Shown here: positions 35,327-47,696 of the stretch, piece by piece | Numbering within the stretch: position 1 is the first letter of the stretch | How the letters are laid out: each line of letters starts with the position of its first letter | Assembly (NCBI GenBank): GCA_963920665.1 | Contig: OY987263.1 | Location: 36,134,547 to 36,198,546, forward strand | DNA length: 64,000 nucleotides | DNA from: Straminergon stramineum | Taxonomy: Eukaryota > Streptophyta > Bryopsida > Hypnales > Calliergonaceae | Reading direction: 5' to 3' | Notes under the pieces: generated by a model | Databases searched by the model: none | Seen by the model: only the letters and a program-made list of their open reading frames with translations | What the model was told of the DNA's origin: nothing | Program-made: the position numbers and the translations under genes

Positions 35327-35815
35327 TTGGTTTAGGAAGTGGAGATTTGGAAAAGCCTTTTTTCCTAACATTTCATTTCTCCTTCATCCATCCTTGTGGT
35401 CATGTCAAATTCAACGTAACCATTTCCTATTTTAATTTTTGGAGGGAGTACATTGAGAGGAGACCTTCCCTTTTGGGGGAAATCATGTACAAAAAAAATA
35501 CTAACACCATGGGATGCACGAAGAAGAAATCTTCTTATCTACATAAGAAGTGGTTTAAGAAATGGAGACTTGGGGAAGCTCTTCTAATTGACATTTTTTT
35601 TTCCCTCGTAGTCATGTCAAATTCAACGTGACCATTTCCTATTTAAATTTTTGGAGGGAGTACATTGAGAGGAGATCTTCCCTTTTGGGGGAAACCATGT
35701 ACAAAAAAAATACTAACACTCAAGGATGCATGAAGAAGAAATCTTTTTATCTACATAAGAAGTGGTTTACGAAATGGAGACTTGGGGAAGCCCTTCTCCT
35801 CATCATTTCATTTTC
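35327..35815 (+). repeat. Imperfect tandem repeat, about 212-223 bp unit, 2.3 copies
   Basis: Units begin at TTGGTTTAGGAAGTGGAGA (about 35327), TGGTTTAAGAAATGGAGA (35551) and TGGTTTACGAAATGGAGA (35763). Each full unit holds CATGTCAAATTCAACGT, CATTTCCTATTT, GGAGGGAGTACATTGAGAGG and CATGTACAAAAAAAATACTA. The open frames across it are a by-product of the repeat. Confidence 0.85.
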
Positions 35816-36329
35816 CATCCTCCAACATAGGAATTTCAATATAGTCCTCCCCTTGATGTATCAAGGGGATTTAAAACTCATTTGAAGGGGTGAATGAATA
35901 TTCAATTTATTGAAGATTAAAAGTTAGGAAATGACACTTTGAATGGTTTTTATCTTACAAGTACAAGGTTTAGGAGTTCAAACTTTTTTACGACATATAA
36001 TGAAAAGCAACTCACATGTGTTTGTCATTTTATCCATCCTAAAAAATAGAAGTACATTACTTTTGGAATGGCATACATGGAGAAGGTCCATGGTTTTTCT
36101 ATAGGGTTTAAGGTATAGGGTTAGGGTTTAGGGGTTGAAAAACCCTCTTCAATTTCTCTAATTAGTCATAATAAAATTTCTGTATTTGTAGACTGATTCT
36201 GTAGTATTAACTAACTACGAGCATTGAAGGACATGTCAATTATAGTGTATGGAAGATGCAATTAAGCCTGACTTCATTAGAGTTGGAGATGGCTCACATC
36301 TTGTGGTATGTTGGTTCATGCACTGACGT

Positions 36330-36890
36330 GACTTTAAGATAGAGGCGACTATGGGTGAGGTACGACTTTAGGTCTTGGGCGACCGCGGGTGGAGGTGAGT
36401 TCAAGTCTTGTTGTTGTTGAGCCCAATTTGGTGGAATGGGGGGCGACTTCGAGTCTTGGGCGACCGCGGGTGAAGGTGAATTCAAGTCTTGTTGTTGTTG
36501 AGCCCAATTTGGTGGAATGGGGGGCGACTTCGGGTGGGAGGTGACTTCGGATCTTGGGCGAGTTCAGGTCTTGGGCGACCGCGGGTGAGGGTGCGTTCAA
36601 GTCTTGTTGTTGTTGAGCCCAATTTGGTGGAATGGGGGGCAACCTCGGGTCTTGGGGAGTGACCATGGGTTTGGTAGGGCACATTCGGGTTTGAAGAGGT
36701 GTTTGCGGGTTCAAGGGCGATTGCTAGTCTTGGACAAGGCGACTTCAGGTCCTAGACAGGGCGACTCAGGGTCCTAGATAGGGCGACTGCGAGTTCTGGA
36801 TAGGGCGACTGCAGGTCCTGGACATGGTGACTGCGAGTCTTCTGGAGGGCAATTGCGGGTCTTTTGGGGCGACTACGGATATTTGTGAGG
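36330..36890 (+). repeat. GC-rich degenerate minisatellite, block B, with a nested longer repeat
   Basis: Cores of the type GGGCGACCGCGGGT and GGGCGACTGC(A/G)(G/A)GT recur throughout; at about 36705-36870 they form a 22-25 bp array (GGGCGACTGCAGGTCCTGGA and variants). Nested within are three copies of a 43-bp block that begins CAAGTCTTGTTGTTGTTGA, starting at about 36402, 36483 and 36598. Noncoding; the minus-strand Pro/Thr/Arg-rich open frames follow from the repeat. Confidence 0.8.
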
Positions 36891-37739
36891 CGTTACTTCT
36901 CTTTAGGCTCCGACTTCATGTCTTTGCCTCGCAAGTCGCCACGTACTTCCCACTCGCGGTCGCCTACCAGCTTGAACCCAAAGTCGCCCTATCTATAATC
37001 ACCCGCACCTGTGGTCGCCCACACCTACATGCGCCCCTTTAGGATGACACGTAGAAGACACATGTTTGCCACATGGCATCTAGGTGGCCTCATGGGCAGG
37101 GTGAATTTTTTTTTAAAAGTCAAAGCTAAGTTTGACTCTATTAGACAGACAAGAGGGTCTACTTGACATGTTGGACTTCGTGTTCATCATGTTGTCGAAC
37201 TATCTACCGAAACAACCCTGTTTTCAGTGAACAATGAAGTCATCCATTGCATGAACATCCTTCAAAGGGTGAGCTTACCCCTTAAAGGACAAACTAATGA
37301 CTCTTTGGGAAATCATCTCTTTTGGAACCATGTGACATGATCTACTTTAAAATAAGAACAATTTGTCTTAGGTGAATAATAATATTGATGGTAGGGAAAT
37401 TAAACTCATATTAGGAGGCAAGGATTGAAACTTTTTACAATTAGTTGATTGTAAGGGGGCCTGACTGGTAGGGGGTCTAAAGGCTGGTTGTTTCAGATCG
37501 GAAGGGGTGGAGGTCAGGTTGGAAGGAGGGGGGTAGAAGGGGGGCAAGGATAGAAGGAGGGCAAGAGTAGAAGGAGGGTCAAGGTCTGACTAGTTAGGGG
37601 TCTTAAGGTTGGGGTCCGACCCAATCTGATCCCTCTAAATTTTAACTTTTTTAATTAAAAGAAATTTCAATTTTTTTTAATTTTCGATTTTTTTAGTTTG
37701 TTTGCATATCAAGTCACTAGTTGGAGTCTTGTGAAATAG

Positions 37740-38010
37740 GTTAGATTTATATAGCTTAGACTTACACTTAGATTTATATAGGGTAGACTTTTGTAGATTG
37801 GACTAGGTTAGGCTTACATAGGTTAGATTTACATAGCTTAGACTTACACAATAGACTTACATAGCATAGACTTATTATGTAGATTGGACTTACTTATATA
37901 GCATAGACTTAAATAGGTTAGACTTATTTATATAGCGTAGACTTAAATAGGTTAGACTTATTTCCATAGCATAGACTGACATAGCTTAGACATCTTACAT
38001 TGTCTAGACT
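37740..38010 (+). repeat. AT-rich degenerate minisatellite with TAGACTTA units
   Basis: More than ten copies of an irregular unit of 14-25 bp around ATAG(C/G)(A/T)TAGACTTA and AGGTTAGACTTA. The longest internal match is a 26-bp higher-order step, AAATAGGTTAGACTTATTT, at about 37911 and 37945. No coding content. Confidence 0.7.
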
Positions 38011-38471
38011 AGGTGAGTTTTTTTTGCAATAAATCCAAAGAAGATTCTTTTCTAGATGCTAGTTTACTAAGTTAAGTGCATAGATTTTGTCTCTTGGCAT
38101 ACTGACTCATCTCCAAACACATTGTGCAATGTGAATGAGAGTGTTGTGTAGTGTGAATGTAGTTGTAGATAGGATTTGGACTTTTAGAAATGAAAATCGG
38201 TGAGGAGTCAATGCCATAGTATTTGTCCAAAGGACATAGCGAATAAAACAAAACAGTAATTTGCTTGAATGTCAAACTATTGTGTAAGATCTCTCCTTCT
38301 TGCACCAAATTCCAAGGCCAATGAACAAATTGCCCTTTTGTCTTTATATGTCATACCAAGATTCTTTGTCATCCATTGGACAAAAAACGCCTCAGTGTCA
38401 TTAGAAAAAATATGAACCCTCTAAGGGGCTGTGAGTCCTGGACAGCAGGGAACGTCAGGGAACTGTGGCCG

Positions 38472-38520
38472 GAAAAAAAAATTCGAAAAAAAAAAAAAGT
38501 TTTTTTTTTTTTTCCCGGCC
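38472..38520. repeat. Inverted repeat with A-run and T-run arms
   Basis: GGCCGG followed by long A-runs faces a T-run followed by CCCGGCC, giving arms of roughly 20 bp able to form a stable hairpin. It lies just left of the 12-bp array. Confidence 0.6.
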
Positions 38521-38672
38521 AGCGAATTGCAGAGCCTCATTCATGCAGGACAGTTCAATTCAAGAATTAAAAAAATAATTAAAAACATTAATCTTAAAAT
38601 AAATTCAAAATTACAAAATTGTGAGATCCGATGTGGCCTTGGTGCGACCACATCACATTGCTATTATTATTT

Positions 38673-38976
38673 AAATATTATTTTAAATATTATTTTAAAT
38701 ATTATTTTAAATATTATTTTAAATATTATTTTAAATATTATTTTAAATATTATTTTAAATATTATTTTAAATATTATTTTAAATATTATTTTAAATATTA
38801 TTTTAAATATTATTTTAAATATTATTTTAAATATTATTTTAAATATTATTTTAAATATTATTTTAAATATTATTTTAAATATTATTTTAAATATTATTTT
38901 AAATATTATTTTAAATATTATTTTAAATATTATTTTAAATATTATTTTAAATATTATTTTAAATATTATTTTAAAT
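38673..38976 (+). repeat. Perfect 12-bp tandem array, about 25 copies
   Basis: AAATATTATTTT repeats without visible change for about 300 bp (the 60-base lines are identical), then decays through 39020 into shorter AT repeats. The unit is not a multiple of a telomere motif. Each unit contains the palindrome AAATATT/AATATTT, so the array can form cruciforms. Uninterrupted identity suggests recent expansion. Confidence 0.95.
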
Positions 38977-39041
38977 ATTTTAAATATTATTTCATATTAT
39001 TTAAATATTTTTTAATATTTTTTTAATATTTTTTTTATTGT

Positions 39042-39073
39042 GGCACTATTCATCATTGATGATGAATAGTGCC
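39042..39073. repeat. Near-perfect palindrome, 15-bp arms
   Basis: GGCACTATTCATCAT and its exact reverse complement are separated by two bases. It follows the 12-bp array directly and could extrude as a cruciform or form an RNA hairpin. Confidence 0.8.
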
Positions 39074-39509
39074 CACTATTCCTCAACGGGGCTGTGCGTT
39101 CCTTTGAGGGGAACTTCTCAAAGGGAAGCAGTCCCTTTGAGGGCTGAAATTTTTTCTAATGCGTCGTCGTTTTAAGTGAGGGTTCCTAATCTGACTCATC
39201 CAAGTCAATCCGCCACCATTCCTGAAATCGGCCGGGCCGAACATTGTCCCCCGAAATCCGGACCTGCGTGCCTTGCCACGTCACCAAATCCACTTGGCGA
39301 AGCCCCCGATCTGGATATCATTCCAACGCATGCACTCCGTCCGTCGCCCGTCACAATTCCGTCGTGCGTGCGTAGCGTTCTCCCCCACGGGCACCCGTGC
39401 CCGCCACCTTCCTTCTCCGCAACAGAAATCGACTCCCTCTCTCCTTTCCTCCTTACCTTTCCTCCTTACCTTTTCTGCTTCCCATCACCTTCTCTCCCAC
39501 AACAATTGC

Positions 39510-39516
39510 TATATAT
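39510..39516 (+). promoter_or_regulatory. Candidate TATA box of the universal stress protein gene
   Basis: TATATAT, preceded by a CT-rich stretch (CTCCTTTCCTCCTTACC), lies 184 bases before the start codon at 39700. This would give a 5' UTR of about 150 bases. Placement is inferred from position only. Confidence 0.45.
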
Positions 39517-39699
39517 TTCTAGGACTCCTGCCTGTCTCGCAATTCCTATTCTCCATCATCGATCGAAGTTAGAGCTTCATCAATCACCAATCATCCCCTG
39601 GCCATAGAGTTGTTAACTTACAGTAGTTGCTGGAGGTTTTGATTTCTTTTTTTCCATTTGGATTATTTCGTTCGAGACGATCGAGAGCCGGCTTGAAGG

Positions 39700-40113
39700 A
39701 TGAGTCTCAGTGGGGGACGCAGACTGGGCGTGGCCTTGGACTACTCGGCGAGTAGCAAGTATGCTTTGAAGTGGGCGGTGGAGAACGTGGTGCGCGAAGG
39801 TGACATATTGGTGGTGCTGGTGGTGCAGAAAGACTTTGACGACAATAGCGGGGACTACCAGTTGTTTGGGAAAGATGGGTCCCGTGAGTATAAACAAGAC
39901 TACTCTGGCTTTCAGTTAATTAGTAGTTTGATCCCTTTGTTGGAGTGAGAGGGTTCATCGATTGCCGCAATTAATTGTTGAATTGGCTAACCTTCCTTAT
40001 AATGGCTTATCGACTTCTGAAACGATTGATGAAATGGTTGTCGACGCTCTTCGTGTGATGAAATTTGTTTAGCCGGGAATCGGGCCTGGAATCTAGACTG
40101 TTTGTGGTGCTGC

Positions 40114-40153
<40 letters not shown>

Positions 40154-42120
40154 CCATCTGCAAGATGGTACGGCGACTTAAGGATGTCATCATTAAGTTT
40201 TTGTAATGGATTCTACAAAGGGCTAGATTTACTGGTATTCGCGTGCACAATTGGTTAGTATTATTTTGGTACCTGCTACAAGTTTTGACTACCTTACGTT
40301 TCTGTTTGTTTTTTTGTTTCTGAGCGGATGGATCGCTTTGTTGTCTCTGTTTCTGCATAGAATTGGGTTACCCCCCGGAATATTGACAGTTTTTAGTGCA
40401 GCTGGAATATAGAGAGTTTGTTCTCCGTCTGCTAGTTACTATTGGAGCAATAATAAGGATGTCGCCGAGAAGTTTTAGTAGTGGATTCTCTAAAGTGTTA
40501 CGTATACTGGTATTTGACTATTTGAGTGCAGATTTACTTACTAATTTTCAAAAAACATGCTATCAATGTACAATTTGTGTCTTCCTGACAGTCTCGGGTT
40601 TTCTAGTTTATGAGCAGTTCAAGCAACTAGTTGTCTCTCTTTTTGCCTAGAAGTTTCATTCGCTAAGGTAACCAATCCAAGAATCTAGAGAGTTCCTGAT
40701 GCAGTTCCAAGATACTTAGAAATATGTGTAACCTTATATCACTTGGACAAGCGGCGTTAAATAGTAATCAATAGACATACTGGACATTATATAACTGCAG
40801 AATTTGCTACTAATTTTTTAAAATTGTGTAAAAATAGCCAAACTTGGTCTAGATTGTTGATAAATTCTAATATCACGGATCCATGGCTTTCTCTTTTGCA
40901 GCTCTGATTCCTCTTGGCGAAGAGGAGGAAGCAGGTACTCAAAGGCAATATGGCCTGACCAACGATGAAGAAGTGCAATCTTGCTTGAAGGAAGCTGCCT
41001 CTGCGAAGAAGGTACGTGACTAGATTTTTAGATTGAAGAATTTATTATCTCTGATTTTTGCATGATTATTTTTTACTATAATTAATAGCTTAAACTAAAA
41101 ATGGGGCAAACAACAACTTCTTTAGCGTTTTGAATGTTGCTGTCCTGAAAGATGGAATGTTAATTCTTTTTTAAAATGACGGTATTCTAAGCGTCATTTA
41201 GACATTTGCATGAGCTTGTCGTTGTGCCAATAGATATGCAAATTTATACGTAAATTTCATTTCAACTAGAACATGGTGCACCCCTAAGCAAGGGCTTTCA
41301 CCCTTGTCACCCCTCCCAGCTCCCTAAATCATTTTATTTCCTTACTTGCTTGAGCTTGAGGGTCAAATGCGCCATTTTAATGGAATTGTACCAACATAAT
41401 AAAATTGTCGTTATGGACTAAATAATGATATAATGTGCAGGTGACCGTGCTGTTCCAGGTGTACTGGGGCGATCCCCAGGAACACATTATTAAGTCTATT
41501 GCTGACATTCCTCTTGATTTCCTCATTATGGGTTGCCGCGGGATGAGCAGACTCAAAAGGTATAACTTAAAATGGTTGCTCTACCAGTTATTCCACATTA
41601 TGTAGTTTTCGTAGGAAGCTGGAGTTTTTAAAAAACGTTGCTCAGTGTGCTAGAACTTCAAATTTATCACTAAAGTTTCACATGTTTTGTGCTAAATTTA
41701 GCCACATGAGTCTCTACTAATGAAATTATCAATTCTGTTCTTAAGTTCAATGGTGGAGTCAAATGTTTTGTGGTTTTTTTCCCAGTTAATCAAATGGGCT
41801 CCTTCGGTCTATTGCTGTTCTTGAGAAGGTTTCAGACATGATAGTGGTGGAACTTGTGTGTGTCATATACTAAATTAGAAAATTTTCACAATAGTTTCAC
41901 ACTTCTATAGCAATCCAATGTTTTAGAGTTCTGTAGCCTTGACCGTCACCATGTTGGTGCATTGAAACATGCCTGTTTTACAAATTTTTGACCATTATTT
42001 GCTGATATTACGAGCACATCGTTTTGCAGAACATTTATGGGAAGTGTCAGTAACTACGTCTCCAACAATGTGACCTGCCCAGTCACCATTGTCAAGCTTC
42101 CACCGGATGTAGATGCTTGA
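39700..42120 (+). CDS. Universal stress protein (USP), ATP-binding type
   Basis: Four exons: 39700-39883, 40902-41011, 41441-41559 and 42030-42120. They join to 504 nt, or 167 residues, with matching phases. It is a single-domain UspA fold. It opens with GRRLGVALDYSASSKYALKW, continues EGDILVVLVV and PLIPLGEEEEA, then TVLFQVYWGDPQEHI. The nucleotide motif G-x2-G-x9-G-S is complete (Gly129, Gly132, Gly142, Ser143), and the end is NVTCPVTIVKLP. In this family the motif marks ATP-binding members, which dimerise and act in stress responses; the cellular role here is unknown. The length is normal for plant single-domain USPs. A GA-microsatellite lies in the first intron. Confidence 0.9.
40117..40150 (+). 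repeat. (GA)n microsatellite in USP intron 1
   Basis: About 16 uninterrupted AG dinucleotides (AGAGAGAG...) in the first intron of the universal stress protein gene. GA repeats near plant gene starts are sometimes regulatory; nothing here shows that directly. Confidence 0.9.
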
Positions 42121-45100
42121 GTGACCATGTATGAGAGTGTTTAAGCATGTGGGTTCAGTTACGTATAATCAGACTCAAAGGGTGAAGAGTTGGTATTTTC
42201 ATTAATTTCTTGTGAAATTGTTGTATTGAGGATTTGGGACGTATTTATCCCCTACAGAATTGGGGTGCGTTTGGGCAGCAACTGTCAAAAACTGCCATTT
42301 TTCTTGTGCTTCTCTTGTGCATTGAGAAAAAAAAATGAAATAAACAAGTTTTTCTTTGAAATTCAACCATGAAAACTTGTGCTAGACTACCATGGGAATG
42401 TGCTCTAATTCAGAAACTTTGATTGGATAGATTAGAAGATTTCATGGTGTTTGAAATTGGAAGAAAATCTATTTTTATGGCCTTATTTGATAGAGTTAGC
42501 AAATTTTTGTTTCCTTTCATGAGATTTTCATAGTGTACATAGTATTTCTCTTCACAATTTCTGTCCTATATTGTGTGAATTATGTACTAGTCAAATATTA
42601 GAAGTAAAAGAAGGATTATACTCAATTTTCCCATTGTTGTCACCTTTGCTAGACAAGCTTGGGATGATGGAACTTTGGATACAAGCACCCAATAAAAAAA
42701 TGTATGTTACACTTGGAGGCTCTCTTTTATTAACCCCTAAAGTCCGAAGGCCATTCTTTTGTCAAAAACAACTCAAAACTATTGGTTTTATTGTGTTCAT
42801 AAGGAAAAGGAAAAAATATTTTCTTAGAATCTAATTGTAGGATCTTGTACTTCACTTGTCTAAGATCACGTGGTAAAATTTTCATGAATTTTGACCTTAC
42901 AAATTAGAACATATTAGCATCCAAAGTTGGAAAAAAAAAATTTAGAACCTTAGCCCGTAATTTCAAATGACTTTGACTGCCATTTGTGGAAAACTCTTGC
43001 ACTACAAAATTTGAATTAAATCTTTTTTTGTATTGAGGAATTAAGTTGAAAGTCTAGAAAAAAAATTTCAAAAGAAAAATACTTGATTTTCATTGTTTAA
43101 AAAATTGTTCAGTAGAAATAGATCCAAGATTGAATGAAAAACTAAATTGTTAATAGCTCTAAGATGGGATTTTAACACTAAACTCCCAATGGTGAGATTA
43201 TTTTAGCAAGAAAACTTAACCTTCTCAAACAATTTTTTTTCAAAAATTGATTTGAATTCAATTTCAACTCTTTTGGTCCACCATTAATATCAAAGTCTTT
43301 TTCAATTTCAATTATAGAAATTATGTTTCAAGCGAACTTGCTATTGGGCTATGATATTGCCCATCCTTGTCTTAGAGAATCGTCAGATTCTTGTCCACTT
43401 TTGTTGGGTTCATACTAAGTATACATAGTAATTAGCTATAGAGGTCCGCAAAAAATAATTCTACAAGAAGAATGATGTCAAAATTTCAGGAAAAATATTT
43501 TTCAAATTAAATTATTTTTGTATGGAGAAAACCCGGATTTTGAAGAAAGCTTCCTACTTTTACCATTTGCCAAATTCGATTTTCCAACTTTAATCAAATA
43601 TTCAACATGAAATGTCAATCGTGATAGTCAAGTATGATATTCAAGCAAGGGGGGCTCAAATTGATGACAACAAATTTAATTATGAATTGGTAACCTCTAA
43701 AGGACCCTAAGGCCACCAAGTGGCTTATGTAACTACATTTAAAGAAAATTCAAAAGGTAAACCGCACTAACAATTTGTAGAGAACAAAGAGACATTGGAC
43801 AATTTTTTGGTTAAATCTATTGGTGCAATTTAATTAAGAAATGATCAATTGTGCAATTTTTGGTGAATTTTTGGAGAATGGAGAAGGACGCACTAGGCCA
43901 TCACTTTAGGTCTTCATATCTTTTTTCCATACCTCAAAATGATCCCCAAAAATTACACATCAAAATCAAAGTAATATGTACTTGTGGAGCACTATTGGAC
44001 ATTTTGATTTCCTTACATGTACAAAGTATTACCTAATTGAATTTCTTTTGTCAATCTTGTCAATGGTAACATTTTCTCAAAAATTGGATAATTTCATTGA
44101 TCTTTTTTTCATTGGAAAGCTGTATAAGTCATCTTTCATTTCAACGGTGGCAATCATCAAAATTATTCCACACAAATGAGGAATTATATTTGTTACAAGA
44201 GCTAATCAAGAAAACAAGAGCTATGCTCACCCCCTTCCTTTAGGGGTTAATAAAGGTAGTTAATGGCTTACAACAATCATAAAGACACAAAAAAAAATTA
44301 TATTTACCACGGCAAAGAATGAATTATTTTTGTTGACTCAAATAAGCTGTTTTCCAAAGCAGACTTTATGTGTACGTGTCAGTTGGTTGATTGAAGCAAA
44401 GGACAATCATTTTCCTTCATTTGCAAAAATCAGTGGCCTCTTACCCTAAATGACAGGCCTATGACCACAGATTAAGCACCTTCTTTGTTGAAAAATCAAT
44501 ATTACATTAGTGAGGGGATATCCAATACTATTGACTTAAAATGCACTTAGTACCTCATCAGAAAAATTAGATGAAAAAAATGTTTTTTTCCATCCTACAA
44601 AACCTCTTGAAATCATCCAAAGGACATGAAATGTTTCAGATTTGTAGAGCATATTTTATATTTTATACCATTATTTTTACTTTTTTTTAAAATCGTGGTA
44701 ATTTCAATTTTTCACCAAAAAATCTGAAACTTTTATGATTTATAAGAGACAAGTGATTGCCTCTCTGAAAAATAAGTACAAAAAATTTCATTCATATGTC
44801 GTTGCAAAATGGGAACACATGATGACAATATACTGAGAAGAATTTTGAAATTAAAAAAGTGGTCCTAGGCAAGTCTTGGATGTCAAGGTTGATGATGTTT
44901 TGGATTGTCACATACTCTTCCTTAATCCTTAAAGGACAATGCCTATGGAGGTGTAAACAACTCTTCAATATTCATTGATTTGTATGCTCTATTTTGCCAC
45001 TAAGTATGATTAGAAATTCTTTCATTTTTATGTTTAAAGATGAAATCACATGTTTTCTATAAGTCCTACAAATTTTAATTTCTTTGTGAAAATTTAAAAT

Positions 45101-45645
45101 TTTTGTGATTTTTCCAAATAATGGTGAAGAAAATTTGTATCAAATCTAACATATACTTCAAAATTCAAAATTTTTTACCATAGTTTTATATTATAGTGTA
45201 GAACCAATTTTTGGCACTTTGCAAGTAAGGCAAACTAGCTACTACTAACACTAATGAATGGGGTAATAACTTATGGAATCATCTTCTTTTATTCCATTGT
45301 TCAAGGAGTTCATTCCCTAATAATTTAGCAGACTATGTGCATAAGTGGAGTATTGAAAAGAAGATTATATGTAAATAGAATATTTATATAATATTATAAA
45401 AATAATAGAAAATATTTTGAAAATATTTTCATAATGAATTTACAAAATCCTATTTTCTAAAAATTTGTATAAATTTTAATTCCAATGAAATAACAACACT
45501 AGATTCCTAACTTTTAACTCTCGTAGTTTTCTAAGAAAACGAGTGTGAACTCCTAAGGCATCATTGAATATATGCAACAAATATTTCACTATCATCATCC
45601 CCAAGTTGCAAGTATTGTGGGTTTGAAATTACTAGACTACAAATC
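42121..45645. other. AT-rich intergenic DNA, no gene seen
   Basis: The start is the 3' UTR of the USP gene. Two copies of the recurrent TTTAGGGGTTAA motif bracket part of this stretch: an inverted copy at about 42730 and a direct one at about 44238. Open frames are short and composition-driven. Confidence 0.4.
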
Positions 45646-45648
45646 TAT

Positions 45649-45835
45649 CACTGGAAGAAATCTCACACATTCTAACTAAGTGATGTTTTGTGTTAAATCT
45701 AACACAATTTTGTTGGAAATAACACAAATTTAATAGAACTATGACTATAATAATGTTGAAACTATGTTATTTTCAACACAATTTTGTTGAATGTAACACA
45801 ATAATTAGCTGGAATCAATGAGATTTCTTCTAGTG
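45649..45835. mobile_element. CACTA-type MITE with TAT target duplication
   Basis: A 187-bp element with terminal inverted repeats CACTGGAAGAAATCTCA and CACTAGAAGAAATCTCA (one mismatch in 17). It is flanked by TAT at 45646-45648 and 45836-45838. The CACT(A/G) ends and a 3-bp duplication fit the CACTA (En/Spm) superfamily. It has no coding capacity and would need a transposase in trans. Confidence 0.85.
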
Positions 45836-45838
45836 TAT

Positions 45839-47696
45839 AATATAGCTTTCCAACTCTTCAAATTGCAATGAAATTTTTTCACTACATGTGTACTAGATTT
45901 TTTTGTTGTAGAAAATAACTTCTGGCTTGTAATAATTATTGTAAGTATCCACAATAAATTATAATCTTTAGGAATGCTCATCCAAAATTACTTTACTCTC
46001 AATCCTTTCTAAGATTCTACAAATTGTTTTTATATTTGAAATTAGAAAAATTAGATCATGAAGGTGGTTAAAAGTGTTGCTAAATGCACCAAAAAATCCT
46101 AAATAGATAATTTAACATTGAAGCACTCATGATTTTTGTAGATTTGAAAAATCTCCAAGAAAATGTGGTTAAATTTAACCAAATTTAGTACTAATGATAA
46201 TATTTTCTCTTAGTTACACATTTGTTCTACATCTTTAGAATTTTTCATGACAGACACATCTTAAATTCTTAATTAAAGACTATTGGACAAAAAGCAATTA
46301 TGTTATGTTCAATTAGATTCACATGCAGAGTCCACAAATGCACCTTCTTTTGGTATGTTAGGAGTCATATTGTAATTTTTTTTCTAAGAGGTAGACTCTT
46401 TGAGTGATTCATTTCAACTAAAAACTTAGTGGAAAAAAAAAGTAGTCACTTTTATTTTAAATTAATAAAGCAACATTGCTCAAGTCAAAAGAACTCTTAA
46501 AATGATTGTGTATGTAGACAACAATTAAAATTATTATTTTGCTCACAATATAGTAAGTATGTTTGTTTTTTCTCAAAAAAATAAATTCATAGCTTCAAAA
46601 GTCCCTTCTTACATTCCTACTCCAATATACAAAAGAAATTTTGAAAAAGGATGTATCATTTTATGAAAGTAAGTACTTGAAAATTCTTGCTCAAAACCCT
46701 CCAATGTTAGATTCAAGATATTCCATGATAATTTGTAAACCAAGAGTCTATAAACTTTAAGGTGATTCAAGAATCAGAAGACCAAAAGACTAGAACTTTG
46801 TTTGACTTTGGAATAACCTTCATAAGCCTCTTTATATTCTAAGGAATATAAAAAGACATTCGAACTACATATTTGTAGCTTGTGTGAGACAAATCAAAGA
46901 AATCACAATGCTCAATATCTCTTTCATAACATGTTTTCTTCTTTGTATGCTAGAATGTGTTAGAGTACAACTGTACAAGTACCATACATGAATCAATTTG
47001 TGTTCAATCATGGCACTTTATCAACAGAGTATCCTTGGGTGCATTTCTCGCTTTCAATATTTTTCTATAGCCAAATGAATATACTATATTTCTTCTCCTA
47101 ACATTCAAATGGAATGTACTAAATTTTTAGTTGATCTCAGACTATTTGAGAATGTAACATTCTTTAATTTATTCAAATTCTAATTCAAATCCTAAATTCA
47201 AATTCTTCATTATGTTTATGTTCAATGTTTTCTTAAATCTTGTGAGTTGACTTGCTATCTTCAGGTTGTGATTACTAACATAGTAGAGAGCCAAAAAGAG
47301 TTTTTCTGGGAGTGAAATAGTGGTTAGTAAATTCAAGGTTTAGAAAACTGAGCTCCAATTTTAAACCATCCATTGTATAAAAATGTGATGCTGATTCTCA
47401 TATTCAAGAATGATTAGGGCTAAAGAATGTTATGTATCAATTAATTGTCAATTGAAAATTGATCAATGCAACAGTTGCTTGGACTTGATTTCAACAACAA
47501 ATGTCAAATTCCTTTAATTGGTGGTGCTTTTCAATACAGGCTTAACTAATCTCACATCTAAACAAATCCTAGTTTTCAGAACTTTGTTTATTTCAAAAGT
47601 ATCACACTTTTGATACAAAGACTCGTGTCAAGTTACAAAATTTGAACATATTAATAGCCATTGACTTCAACTGAAAATTGTGGAATTGTGGAACAG
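45839..47696. other. AT-rich intergenic DNA, no gene seen
   Basis: No upstream exons for the gene fragment at 47697 could be found here; in particular no basic helix-loop-helix stretch is visible. Otherwise featureless. Confidence 0.4.

Noticed and set aside
38431..39026. Open frames of 194 and 131 codons across the 12-bp array
   Set aside because: The 12-bp unit has no stop in two frames, so any expansion yields a four-residue repeat peptide; there is no start context or homology.
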